In this document: positions 25,901-32,610 of the stretch, piece after piece
Numbering within the stretch: the stretch's first letter is position 1
How the letters are laid out: each line of letters opens with the position of its first letter
Assembly (NCBI GenBank): GCA_900290305.1
Contig: OMOG01000241.1
Span: forward strand, 1-37,061
Length of the DNA: 37,061 nucleotides
Reading direction: 5' to 3'
From: Candidatus Sulfopaludibacter sp. SbA4
GTDB lineage: Bacteria > Acidobacteriota > Terriglobia > Bryobacterales > Bryobacteraceae
Translations under genes and position numbers: made by a program
The notes under the pieces: model-generated
Database searches by the model: none
The model's input: the letters and a program-made list of their open reading frames with translations, nothing else
What the model was told of the DNA's origin: nothing

Positions 25901-26031
25901 TAGTTGGCAGTGTGCTGAGCGTTGCCGCCGAAGGTTGTCTGCGCCCCTGCCTCGCCCATCAACAGAAATGCGAGGCCCAGGCTCGCGGTGAGCAGGCCCA
26001 GTTTTCCCGGATCATGCCGGTGCGGATTCAT
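22963..26031 (-). CDS. Large secreted protein: beta-propeller followed by five Ig-like repeats
   Basis: A 1022-residue exported protein. ATG 26031 is chosen over one 42 bases upstream because an AAAGGAA RBS sits about 10 bases before it. The signal peptide (LGLLTASLGLAFLLMGEAGAQ) is followed by a PQQ-like propeller (about 35-510; FGGNAQHTANYSPTAQG, SFG-like and ATVYVAVKSP blades). Five Ig-like (Big_3) domains of about 95 residues then follow, with repeated SxNPSxxGQxVTFTATV and GxVTFxDGxxxLGxxxL patterns, ending ITVVYGGSSDF and VLVQTVN. There is no LPXTG, membrane anchor or sorting domain. It probably acts as a surface or adhesion protein and shares an operon with the CXXCH protein. Confidence 0.85.
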   Translation of the reverse strand: MNPHRHDPGKLGLLTASLGLAFLLMGEAGAQTTFGGNAQHTANYSPTAQGLNALHWSTSVDLNNTGGYAHYGAPLITPANTIFVPVKTGASGGFEIKVFAAASGAAMYSLSTDYTLPAYSWIPAYQPVLATSSETRLYYPGNGGTIYYINNVDSTSHGAPVQQVFYTTLANYQANAAAFNSTVFINTPITADSSGNVFFGFRVNGTAPAPLNTTQSGFARIDPNGTATYVLAGTAASDVSIGYDTDNSAPALSNDQATVYVAVKSPSLDASYGYLLGLSSTTLATKYKVFLKDPRGNNANNATILDESTASPMVGPDDEVYFGIYGNPANGSRGFMLHFSSDLTVEKAPGGFGWDNTTGVVPASMVPSYTGTSTYLLLTKYNNYANAGNDSADGVNRVALLDPNATQVDAHASSNGMPIMREVLTVIGPTADKENRSASLPYAVREWCIDTAAINPATNSVFFPSEDGHIYRWNLASNSLDQFLQLNAGIGLPYVPTIIGPDGQVYTLNGGTLSAIGNIGGVGIALTSSAPDVRNVVTGQSLTFTVAVTNTGTSGVTPSGTVTLTDTVYYVPSPNVLNSTTITLASNLPLDGTGHATVTTSALTADKHFITVSYSGDTNFSPGNSSLIQFVHASGTTTALASAPNPSNAGQTVVFTATVAAVPPGSGTPTGQVTFRDGTTTVLGQVPLNGSGVASFSTSGLALGSHTVTAIYASDTNFAASSGSTVQSVQNLNTTATTATSSPNPSVFGQSVTFTSTTTSSGGVPVGSVTFTEGSTVWASNVPVNGSGHASFSTAALAAGSHTITATFTGTSGWGNSSGNAAPQVVNKAATSTAVRSSANPSVYSQPVTFTATVTATAPGSGVPTGTVTFKNGSSTLGTGSLNGSGIATFTTSTLAVGSLSITAVYGGSTSFNTSTSPVLTQTVNKDATTSTVTSSLNPSTHGQSVTFTATVAATAPGAATPTGTVTFKDGTKTLGTGTLSAGKATHRTSTLSRGTHQITVVYGGSSDFLTSTSPVLVQTVN

Positions 26032-26245
26032 GATGTGGTTCCTTTCAGACTTCTGGGGGGCGACAGCAGCCAAAACCCAGCCCCCCGATGTTTCCGCAGG
26101 TGTCGCCAGCCGAGGATACTAAATCACGCAGGATTAACTGGTAGGTTAGATAGCCCAGCCCTTTGGCGGTCCAGAGCGCGGGTAAAGAATAACATGATGA
26201 GGTAACATAAGCAAATCTATTCTTGAAGTTTCAATTGAAGTTTCA

Positions 26246-26324
26246 TTGAAGCGCAAAGGCCGCGGCGCGGTTACCATACAGCACAGGAACTTGTTCGCGC
26301 CGCGGCCGTTTTGCGCGAGTTCCT
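26246..26324. repeat. REP/MITE-like palindromic element, copy 1
   Basis: Left arm 26251-26269 (GCGCAAAGGCCGCGGCGCG) pairs with right arm 26296-26316 across a 26-base central part containing ACCATACAGCACAGGAAC. Near-identical copies lie at 32036-32110 and 35441-35518 and a deleted one at 31769-31815. Confidence 0.85.
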
Positions 26325-26365
26325 AGGAGTTTCTGAGGTCTTGGAGGCTTACTATTTTCACTATT

Positions 26366-26519
26366 TTCCCGGCGCCATTATGGGGCCCAGGAATCCGAAG
26401 AACGATCCACGCCGAACCTCCAGGTCCACCCCATCGACCGCGGCCTTCGACCCGTAATACTTTCTCAGTTCGCGTACCAGGATCGCGGGCGTGGACATCC
26501 ATACCAGTCTACGTTGCTT
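26366..26519 (-). repeat. Copy of the ABC ATPase gene 5' end (R3)
   Basis: About 150 bases nearly identical to 20262-20409, from upstream of the start codon to the Walker A codons. It has a 2-base insertion in the Walker A region and a few substitutions. Beyond the start it shares TACGTTGCTT with R2 but not with the original, so R2 and R3 have a common origin. Confidence 0.88.
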
Positions 26520-26567
26520 GCGCTCTCAACCCAACGGCACTCCGCACTGCCGATTTCAACCACCCCT

Positions 26568-27299
26568 CTAATTCTCCGTCGGCGCCTTTTCAATATGGTC
26601 AACTACCAGGATCTCGGCCGGTCCCTTCCGGCCCTCCAGTTTGAGCCCCAATTGCTCCTGGAGAGCCGCGAAGAGGGAAGGTCCCGTGGCCGCGCCATCA
26701 TCGGGCATCGGCGACTTCTGCGTCTCGTCCGGCGACCACTTCAAGGTGAAATCGAATACGCCCTTGAGGCCGGTCTCGTCCACTACCCGCTCGCCCGTCA
26801 TGCGGGCCAGGAGGTCGGCCAGCTTTTGCATCGTGATCCTGGTTGCTTCCAGCTTCCCCGGCCCGCCCGAAGTCCGCGCCTGGCCGTCTTCCGCGGCATG
26901 TATCTTCGGCCCGTTCTTCTCTACCACCAGGACGTAGAGCGGCAGTAGCCTGGTCTCCGGGTGCAGCGCCAGTTTGAAGCGCTCCGCCAGCAGCGTCTGC
27001 GTCATCAACCGCACCTGCTGCGGCGGAGTATCGGCCGGGAACGTCGCCTGAATATCGAAACGTTCGGTCGAGAGCCAATCCGGGCCGGCGAGCGCGTACT
27101 CGCGATCGTCCGGGATGCCGTAGGCCCACAACGTGACCTTCTTCACGGGAACGTTTTCCATGGTGAGCCGGCCCATCGAACCACGAATCGAACTCATCCC
27201 GGACCCCGACCGGTTGGGCTTGATCGAAGCCACCTCGAACGCCGGCGTCTGCGCGCCGAGTGCCAGCGCGACGGAAAATGACAGCAGCGGTTTTTTCAT
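26568..27299 (-). CDS. TIGR03435 (Solibacter-associated) protein, exported
   Basis: A 243-residue protein of the TIGR03435 family, which is greatly expanded in Solibacter-type acidobacteria. Landmarks are FEVASIKPNRSGSG directly after the signal peptide (MKKPLLSFSVALALGAQTP), then VPVKKVTLWAYGI, LAGPDWLSTERFDIQATFP, LLAERFKLALHPET, LPLYVLVVEKNGPKI, VDETGLKGVFDFTLKWSPD and LGLKLEGRKGPAEILVVDHI. It is likely periplasmic; its function is unknown. It is separated by 60 bases from the propeller lipoprotein gene upstream and may be co-transcribed. Confidence 0.93.
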   Translation of the reverse strand: MKKPLLSFSVALALGAQTPAFEVASIKPNRSGSGMSSIRGSMGRLTMENVPVKKVTLWAYGIPDDREYALAGPDWLSTERFDIQATFPADTPPQQVRLMTQTLLAERFKLALHPETRLLPLYVLVVEKNGPKIHAAEDGQARTSGGPGKLEATRITMQKLADLLARMTGERVVDETGLKGVFDFTLKWSPDETQKSPMPDDGAATGPSLFAALQEQLGLKLEGRKGPAEILVVDHIEKAPTEN

Positions 27300-27359
27300 A
27301 CTTCATGGCCCTACGCAACGGGCTCGAGATTGGTTCCGTCCCAGGGGCAGCAAGCGGCC

Positions 27360-28505
27360 CTATCGCTGCAGGTCCCCGGGCCGCTCCGGAATGCCCGGCT
27401 CATCGAGGAATTGCGCGGTGGTGGCAGGGCCGAGATTTTTCCAGTCCTGAAGCACCCACACAACCTTCTTGTCCGGCGTGACTTCCAGGGCTTGAATGAT
27501 ACCGGGGCGCTCCTCGGCCTTGGTCCCGCCCGTGGAGCTGAAAATCACGGTGTTGCCGCTGGCCAGCCGGTCGGCGGTCTGGATGTTGTGCAGCACGATT
27601 CCCGGCGGCAGGTCGGACTGCTTGAGCTCCCAAACCGTTTCACCCTTGGGACTCACTTCCCGGACCAGGCGGTCGTGTTCGTCGTCTATGAGCGTGTTGC
27701 CGTTGCGCAGGCGCACGGCGGCCCAGGGAGTGGGGATCTCGTAGGTCCAAACGGGCTTGAAGTCCCGATCGTACTCGACAACCTTATTCATCTTCAGGAA
27801 CGGGGCGAGGTAGGTGCCTTTGGCCGTGATGCGCAGGCGGCGGAACTGTGGATGAACGGTCTTCTGGTCGGTGAGGCTCTCGGCGGGGAGCGCGTGTTCC
27901 ACTTCCACCGCGCCGGTCTTCTTATTGATGATCATCAGCTTGGGGGGAAGGCCATTCTGCACCAGCAGGACTTTGTCGAGGCCGATAGGCTGGCAACTGT
28001 GGACCTCCGTGCCTGCAGGTGGGTCGTAGTGCCAGACGATCTCTTTTTGCGGCGTCACTTCCTCCACGTGAAATTGGCGCGCGAAGAGGATATGCCCGTT
28101 GGTCATCATCCAGACATCGTCGATTTCGCCGCCCCGCCCGGTGGAATAGGTCCAGATGACCTTGCCGTGGTTGACCAGGAAGATGGTATTGTACCCCTCG
28201 CCGGCGTAGAGCATGGGATGCTGGGCGATGCCACGGCCGGGCAGTTCAGGAATGCCGGCAGGCTCCGGCCAGTTGCGGGGAGTGGGCCCAGGTTCCGATG
28301 GCCCGAGCGCCGGGACGTTGGGCGCGATGAATTGGTCGAGAATGCCAATCAGGGGCGCTGCCGGCATCGCCTCGGCATTAAGCGCTGCGACATGGGTAGA
28401 GCGAACGCAGCCCCCAGCCGACAGCGCCATTGCCGCCGCGAGCACGATTGCGCCCGATTCGCGTCGCGGCCGTAAAAGAGTGATCTTGCCGTCGGCGAAA
28501 TTCAT
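27360..28505 (-). CDS. Exported beta-propeller protein (arylsulfotransferase/PQQ-like)
   Basis: A 381-residue protein with an N-terminal hydrophobic segment ending in LSAGGC, a possible lipoprotein cleavage site, though Ala at -3 is not ideal. The rest is a six- or seven-bladed propeller with repeated W.Y and GN.L patterns (GKVIWTYSTGRGGEIDDVWM, NGHILFARQFHVEEV, KEIVWHYDPPAGTEVHSCQP, RNGNTLIDDEHDRLVREV, DKKVVWVLQDW). These blades resemble arylsulfotransferase-like and PQQ-type propellers, but no catalytic His set could be assigned. It is probably an envelope protein with a binding role. Confidence 0.75.
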   Translation of the reverse strand: MNFADGKITLLRPRRESGAIVLAAAMALSAGGCVRSTHVAALNAEAMPAAPLIGILDQFIAPNVPALGPSEPGPTPRNWPEPAGIPELPGRGIAQHPMLYAGEGYNTIFLVNHGKVIWTYSTGRGGEIDDVWMMTNGHILFARQFHVEEVTPQKEIVWHYDPPAGTEVHSCQPIGLDKVLLVQNGLPPKLMIINKKTGAVEVEHALPAESLTDQKTVHPQFRRLRITAKGTYLAPFLKMNKVVEYDRDFKPVWTYEIPTPWAAVRLRNGNTLIDDEHDRLVREVSPKGETVWELKQSDLPPGIVLHNIQTADRLASGNTVIFSSTGGTKAEERPGIIQALEVTPDKKVVWVLQDWKNLGPATTAQFLDEPGIPERPGDLQR

Positions 28506-28522
28506 CTGTCTGCACCTGACAA

Positions 28523-28528
28523 ATTATA
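28523..28528 (-). promoter_or_regulatory. -10 box of the propeller lipoprotein gene
   Basis: A minus-strand TATAAT lies 17 bases before the ATG at 28505. The -35 region (TGGGAA) is weak. The predicted leader would be very short. Confidence 0.5.
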
Positions 28529-28614
28529 ATGCCTGATTCGCGCATTTCCCACGGTAGTGCCATGACCGTGAAATTCCGTGCGGCCGTGAAGCGCTCTCAC
28601 GGGGCGCCAGCTCT

Positions 28615-28630
28615 GGTCGGAGCCCCGACC
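28615..28630. repeat. Hairpin, dispersed-repeat-like
   Basis: GGTCGG and CCGACC pair across AGCC, followed by GTAAGGGAGGGG. It lies between the end of the lipocalin-like gene and the propeller gene start. From memory the sequence resembles a GACCGTAAGGGAG repeat common in acidobacterial genomes; only one copy was noticed here. Confidence 0.4.
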
Positions 28631-28670
28631 GTAAGGGAGGGGTTCCTGGCGGCAGTTGCCCCCCACCGGG

Positions 28671-29093
28671 CTAAGAGCCAGGCGATTGGCGGTCCCAGGC
28701 GGTGCGCGTCTCGAAGCGGCGCAGTTGCGTGTCGAAGCCGGCGGTAGTGGCGATCAACGAACTACCGTCGGCCGATACCACGTAGCTGCCCTGTCCGACG
28801 ATCGACCCATCCTCCCTCCGCACCTCCGCCTGGAGCGTGTGGGGATCGGGGCGGGCTGTGACCGCGGTCAGGCCGGGGAAGTCCGGGAAGGGATATGGCT
28901 GGCCGTCGGGGATCAATATTTGCGGCCGTTCGGCGACTTTCCGGCCTTGGGCGTCGATGCCCTCGGCCTGCGTCAGGTAGCGGCCCTGCGGGTCGAGCTC
29001 GAAGACCATGGTGCCGGCCGAAGGGCGATGATTCGGATCGAACTGAGAGTTCGACGGGTTGAGTTTCCAGGTTCCAACGAAAGGATCGTTCAT
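28671..29093 (-). CDS. Small lipocalin-like beta protein of unknown function
   Basis: A 140-residue protein that begins NDPFVGTWKLNPSNSQFDP, the GTW signature of small lipocalin/avidin-like beta-barrels. Alternating beta strands follow (GTMVFELDPQGRYLTQAEG, LQAEVRREDGSIVGQGSY). There is no signal peptide. ATG 29093 is chosen because AGGAGAGG lies 3-10 bases upstream; an ATG 21 bases further up overlaps that RBS. It is divergent from the winged-helix/TPR regulator. The ligand, if any, is unknown. Confidence 0.75.
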   Translation of the reverse strand: MNDPFVGTWKLNPSNSQFDPNHRPSAGTMVFELDPQGRYLTQAEGIDAQGRKVAERPQILIPDGQPYPFPDFPGLTAVTARPDPHTLQAEVRREDGSIVGQGSYVVSADGSSLIATTAGFDTQLRRFETRTAWDRQSPGS

Positions 29094-29120
29094 TTTCCTC
29101 TCCTGTTTGTGCAAGAAGCG

Positions 29121-29166
29121 ACACAGGCAGGAATCCGGCTTCGCACGGACAAGTTGCCTGTGCTAC
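29121..29166. repeat. CACAGGCA inverted-repeat element, copy 1
   Basis: CACAGGCA at 29122-29129 pairs with TGCCTGTG at 29155-29162. The ends ACACAGGCAGGAAT and GCCTGTGCTAC also occur, back to back as the reverse complement, in the compact hairpin at 35411-35434. Here they are separated by an extra 20 or so bases. It lies between the divergent lipocalin-like and regulator genes. Confidence 0.5.
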
Positions 29167-29228
29167 CTACGGTACTCGCGGCGGCGCCGGTGAGTCCCGA
29201 AGATTCTGCTAAGATTCGCTTAAGCTTC

Positions 29229-30938
29229 ATGGCCGGCCGGGACATTTTTGAGTTCGCGGAATTCATGCTCGACCCTCAGGAGCGGCGGCTCACGCGAGGC
29301 GGCGAGCCGGTGGCCTTGGAGCCCAAGGCCTACGACGTGCTGGCCGGCCTGGTTCGCAACGCGGGACGATTGGTCACGAAACAGGAACTGCTGGAACTGG
29401 TCTGGCCAGGGGCCTTTGTCGAAGAGGGAATTCTGGCGGTGCACGTCTCGAGCCTGCGCAAGGCGCTCAGCGATGGCGACCGCAAGCGGCGGTACATCGA
29501 GACGGTTTCCCGATCGGGCTATCGCTTCGTGAGCGAGGTCACGCGGCGCACGGTGGAGCGGCCGTCCCTGGCCGTGCTGCCGTCCGTGCCCGTATCGACC
29601 GAGATTTTTTCGGCGCGCGACCGGTCCATCGGCCTCGCGCTTGCCGACGCCGTGATCGACCGGCTGGGGCGATTCCCGGAAATCGTCGTGCGGCCGACGA
29701 GAGCGGTCCACACGTACATGCATGCCGCGGAAGATCCCGCCGCGGTAGGGCGGTCCCTGCACGTGGATGCGGTGATCGATTCGCACATGCTGAGGACGGT
29801 GCAGGGCGTGCGCGTGTCCGCGCAGATGCTGGTCTCCGAGGATGGCGAACGAATGTGGAGCGGCGAGTTCGACGAGGCGGCCACGGACTTCTCGGCGATT
29901 GCGGATGCCGTAGCGGGATCGGTCGCCCGGCACCTCGGATTGAGCCCGGCGTACGATTCCGGCGCGGCTCGCACTCGCGGGCGGCCGGAGTTGTACGAGC
30001 TGTTCGGCCGCGGGCGGTCACACTTGCTGGCGGCCTCGCTGTACGAGGTGCCGAAAGCGGTGGCGGCGTTTCGGGCGGCCATCGAGCTGGAACCGGGTTA
30101 TGCGGCGGCGCACGCCGGCCTGGCTCTGGCATGCTGCGCCCAGGCCGAATTTCGCGTGGCGCCTCCGGCCGAAGCGTACCACGAGGCGAAGGCCGCGGCC
30201 CTGCGCGCGCTGGCCATGGACGACGCGTGCGCCGACGCGCAAGTGGCGCTGGGCGCCGTTCTGTTTCTGAGCGAATGGGACTGGGTGGGAGCCGAGATGA
30301 GCCTGCGGCGGGCCACGGAGATCAATCCCAATCACACCGAAGCGTACCTGCTGTACGGACGCCTGCTGGAAGCGCTAGGACGTCTGGAGGCGGGGCTCGC
30401 TATGAAGCTGAGGGCGCTCGAGCGGGACCCGTTCTCGCCGCTGGTGCACCTGCAGATCGCGATGTCGTACTTCCTCCAGCGGCGGTATGACGACTCCATC
30501 GAGTGGGCCAACAAGACGCTGGAACTGGATCCTCGGCACCTGCTGGCCCGCGAGCAGCTTGCGGGAGCGTACTGGAAGAAGGGCGATTACGACCGCCACA
30601 TGGCGGAAACCATCCTGCATGCCGAATCGTATGGGGTGCCGGGGGAGGCGCTGGAACCGCTGAAGCGCGCCTACGCGACGGGCGGCCGCGCGGGCGTGGT
30701 GAAGTTCGTGTTGCAGAGCGCTTCCCCTCAGGAATCGGGCGCCCGCGCCGTGATGTTGGCGGTGTATTCGGGCGAGGCAGGCGACCTGGATGCGGCCTTC
30801 CGCCACCTGGACTGCGCGATCTCGAGCCACGACCCGGCCCTGGTAAACCTGGCGGTGGGGCCGCAGTGGGACTGCCTGCGCGGAGATCCGCGGTATCGGC
30901 AGTGCCTCGCGCGAATGAGGCTCCCGAATTTCTCTTGA
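29229..30938 (+). CDS. Winged-helix transcriptional regulator with TPR domain
   Basis: A 569-residue regulator. Residues 6-102 form an OmpR/CadC-type winged helix (LEPKAYDVLAGLVRNAGRLV, VHVSSLRKALSDG, RYIETVSRSGYRFV). Residues 112-237 are a FlgO/TolB-like alpha/beta domain (LAVLPSVPVS, DRLGRFPEIVVRPTRAV, VDAVIDSHM). From about 250 to 490 there are TPRs (AIELEPGYAAAHAGLALA, ATEINPNHTEAYLLYGRLLE, LELDPRHLLAREQLAGAYW). No TM helix is visible, so it is likely a soluble DNA-binding protein. ATG 29229 starts the winged helix; the open frame upstream has no domain. Codons 222-349 are duplicated at 31328-31713. Confidence 0.9.
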   Translation: MAGRDIFEFAEFMLDPQERRLTRGGEPVALEPKAYDVLAGLVRNAGRLVTKQELLELVWPGAFVEEGILAVHVSSLRKALSDGDRKRRYIETVSRSGYRFVSEVTRRTVERPSLAVLPSVPVSTEIFSARDRSIGLALADAVIDRLGRFPEIVVRPTRAVHTYMHAAEDPAAVGRSLHVDAVIDSHMLRTVQGVRVSAQMLVSEDGERMWSGEFDEAATDFSAIADAVAGSVARHLGLSPAYDSGAARTRGRPELYELFGRGRSHLLAASLYEVPKAVAAFRAAIELEPGYAAAHAGLALACCAQAEFRVAPPAEAYHEAKAAALRALAMDDACADAQVALGAVLFLSEWDWVGAEMSLRRATEINPNHTEAYLLYGRLLEALGRLEAGLAMKLRALERDPFSPLVHLQIAMSYFLQRRYDDSIEWANKTLELDPRHLLAREQLAGAYWKKGDYDRHMAETILHAESYGVPGEALEPLKRAYATGGRAGVVKFVLQSASPQESGARAVMLAVYSGEAGDLDAAFRHLDCAISSHDPALVNLAVGPQWDCLRGDPRYRQCLARMRLPNFS

Positions 30939-30974
30939 CATCCTGCCCCAAACTGTCCTATAGCTAGCTATAGG
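30935..30974 (+). promoter_or_regulatory. padR promoter with 18-bp palindromic operator
   Basis: TTGACA at 30935-30940 overlaps the stop codon of the TPR regulator. 17 bases on, CTATAG lies inside CCTATAGCTAGCTATAGG (30957-30974), a perfect palindrome. This is the arrangement expected for PadR autorepression. ATG 30990 follows 15 bases after the palindrome. Confidence 0.75.
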
Positions 30975-30989
30975 AAACCTGAGGCAAGC

Positions 30990-31325
30990 ATGAACAGGCA
31001 CGGCAATGACCGCCTGTAGGGGACGCTCAACCTGCTGGTTCTCAAAACCCTGGCGGCGCGGGGAACCATGCACGGCTACGCGATCACGCTGCACATCGGG
31101 AAGATCTCCGAGGAGATCCTGCGCGTGGAAGAGGGCTCGCTCTACCCCGCGCTGCACCGCATGACGCAATCCGGCTGGATGCGCGCCGAGTGGGGCGCGT
31201 CGGAGAACAATCGCCGCGCGCGCTACTACTCCATCACCGCGGCGGGCCGCAAACAACTGGCGGAAGAAGAAAGGAACTGGGAGCAGCTCACGGGCGCCGT
31301 GGCGCGCCTGCTGCGATTTGCATAG
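30990..31325 (+). pseudogene. PadR-family repressor with premature amber codon
   Basis: A PadR-type winged-helix repressor. From ATG 30990 the frame reads MNRHGNDRL, then TAG at 31017-31019, then GTLNLLVLKTLAARGTMHGY and so on. Family members have Gln (CAG) at that codon (DLLQGTLDLLILKTL), so a single C-to-T change explains the stop. The remainder is intact: EEGSLYPALHRMTQSGW, AEWGASENNRRARYYSITA, AGRKQLAEEERNWEQL. Restart at the ATG 31068 would lack part of helix 1. In this lineage padR usually precedes a large ABC/FtsX-type permease gene; here that gene is missing and a copied piece of the TPR regulator follows. Confidence 0.8.
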
Positions 31326-31327
31326 GG

Positions 31328-31713
31328 CGGCGATTGCGGATGCCGTGGCGGGATCGGTCGCCCGGCACCTCGGATTGAGCCCGGCATACGATTCCGGCGC
31401 GGCTCGCATTCGCGGGCGGCCGGAGTTGTACGAGCTGTTCGGCCGCGGGCGGCCGCACTTGCTGGCGGCCTCGCTGTACGAGGTGCCGCAAGCGGTGGCG
31501 GCGTTTCGGACGGCCATCGAGCTGGAACCGGGTTATGCGGCGGCGCACGCCGGCCTGGCTCTGGCATGGCTGCGCCCAGGCCGAATTTCGGGTGGCGCCT
31601 CCGGCGGAAGCGTACCACGAGGCGAAGGCCGCGGCCCCGCGCGCGCTGGCCATGGACGACGCGTGCGCCGACGTGCAGGTAGCGCTGGGCGCCGTTCTGT
31701 TCCTGAAGCGAAT
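31328..31713 (+). pseudogene. Duplicated fragment of the winged-helix/TPR regulator
   Basis: About 385 bases match 29893-30276 at roughly 96% identity by eye, covering the end of the FlgO/TolB-like domain and the first TPRs. A one-base insertion (GCATGGCTG for GCATGCTG) shifts the frame. The fragment starts three bases after the padR stop and has no start codon or DNA-binding domain. The two copies are direct repeats that bracket the 3' half of the regulator and padR. Confidence 0.88.
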
Positions 31714-31917
31714 CAACCAGTAATCTTGCAATTCTTGCGTTGCTTGGGTGAAGATTTTTATGGATGGCTTGAGAAGCGCAGGGGTAGCGGCGTTTTGCGC
31801 GACTTCCTCAAGAGCGAAATGCGGCAAGCCGATGCGGCGAAGATCATGCAAAACGCCGCGGAAGAATCGGCCGGGCGGCCGGCCGCGGGGGCTGGAGAAG
31901 TTTGGTATGACTGAACT
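31714..31917 (+). other. Conserved leader of TA module A
   Basis: This stretch (AGTAATCTTGCAATTCTTGC, TTGGGTGAAGATTTTTATGG, then CATGCAAAACGCCGCGGAAG and TTTGGTATGACTGAA) is repeated with changes before module B (32737-32868) and module C (33915-34031). It marks the left end of a duplicated unit and probably holds the TA promoter. It contains a deleted REP-like copy at 31769-31815. Confidence 0.55.
31769..31815. repeat. REP/MITE-like element, internally deleted copy
   Basis: TTGAGAAGCGCAGG joins directly to GCGGCGTTTTGCGCGACTTCC and TCAAG. It has the ends of the full element (32036-32110; 35441-35518) but lacks the loop and most of the left arm. Confidence 0.6.
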
Positions 31918-32281
31918 GTGGCGGATGAGATCACCTTCGAATAGGACGAATCGAACCTGGAGCACATCGCCCGCCACAAGGTGACGTCGGAAGAAGCCGA
32001 ACAGGTCCTGACCAATGAACCCACGGACGCGGGCTTTGAAGCGCAAAGGCCGCGGCGCGGCACCATACAGGACAGGAACTGATCGCGCCGTGGCCGTTTT
32101 GCGCGGTTCCCCAAAAGTTGTTGGCGGCGAGACCCGCTGGGCTTCGGTTGGCCACACGAACAAGCTCCGCATCCTCAAGGTGTTTTGGACGGTTCGTCAT
32201 GAGGACAAGGTGCGCGTGATTACAGCGTTCGATGCATCCCGGAGCCACGCGTGCGAATATCTCCGGGGAGAAGGTGGGGTT
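31918..32281 (+). pseudogene. BrnT-family toxin A, disrupted
   Basis: DUF497/BrnT-type ribonuclease toxin with three lesions. From GTG 31918 it reads VADEITFE, then TAG at 31942-31944, where the intact paralogue has Trp (FEWDDANLEH). The frame goes on (DESNLEHIARHKVTSEEAEQ) to GF/E, where about 76 bases (32041-32116) belonging to the REP-like element are inserted. After it the toxin resumes as VGGETRWASVGHTNKLRILK and ends at YLRGEGGV. An extra base has removed the toxin stop, so its last part is in frame with the antitoxin that starts at 32282. Compare the intact toxin at 34032-34322. Confidence 0.85.
32036..32110. repeat. REP/MITE-like element, copy 2, inside brnT A
   Basis: Same inverted arms (GCGCAAAGGCCGCGGCGCG / GCGCCGTGGCCGTTTTGCGC) and same centre (ACCATACAGGACAGGAAC) as the copies at 26246 and 35441. 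The flanks match the intact paralogue on both sides once 76 bases are removed, so this copy inserted here. Confidence 0.85.
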
Positions 32282-32596
32282 ATGAAGAGGCTGGTTGTGC
32301 CGAAATTTGAAACCGAGGCCGAGGAGGCCCAGTGGTGGTACGACAACCGGGATGCGGTTGATAAGAACTTTGTCGAGGCCATCAAGAACGGGACTATCCA
32401 TCGAGGCGGCCCGGCGGCCCTTCTCCGGGAAACGCGCATGGTTCAGGTTCGTTTACCGAACACCGATCTCGATCGCATCGAGAAGCTCGCCGGCGAAAAG
32501 GGGTTCACCAGTATCCAGGGCTGCATTTCCGCACTGCTTCACGATGCTCTCGACCGCGAAGACGCGAAGAAAGCCAAGAAACGGAAGAGCGCGTGA
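32282..32596 (+). CDS. CopG-type antitoxin A of the BrnT module
   Basis: A 104-residue antitoxin of the CopG_antitoxin/BrnA-like group. The N-terminus reads KFETEAEEAQWWYDNRDAVD, the toxin-binding type of motif. The middle (VQVRLPNTDLDRIEKLAGEK) plus a helix ending in LLHDALDR form the ribbon-helix-helix, and a Lys-rich tail (DAKKAKKRKSA) follows. It is nearly identical at the C-terminus to antitoxin C. The toxin partner in the same unit is broken. The reading frame is open upstream as far as 32015, so a fusion with the toxin C-terminus is possible. Confidence 0.82.
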   Translation: MKRLVVPKFETEAEEAQWWYDNRDAVDKNFVEAIKNGTIHRGGPAALLRETRMVQVRLPNTDLDRIEKLAGEKGFTSIQGCISALLHDALDREDAKKAKKRKSA

Positions 32597-32610
32597 GTCG
32601 GGGCTAAAGA

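Larger units (their letters stand above)
26032..26567. other. Intergenic region with promoter, REP-like element and gene fragment
   Basis: 536 bases without a complete gene. 26032-26245 should hold the promoter of the Ig-repeat gene; a weak minus-strand TATTCT box lies near 26190. At 26223-26250 TTGAAGTTTCA occurs twice in tandem and runs into the REP-like element (26246-26324). A copy of the ABC ATPase 5' end follows (26366-26514). Confidence 0.55.

Noticed and set aside
28656..29228. Upstream extension of the winged-helix regulator to base 28656
   Set aside because: The frame is open, but the sequence is antisense to the lipocalin-like gene and shows no domain; the DNA-binding domain starts at ATG 29229.
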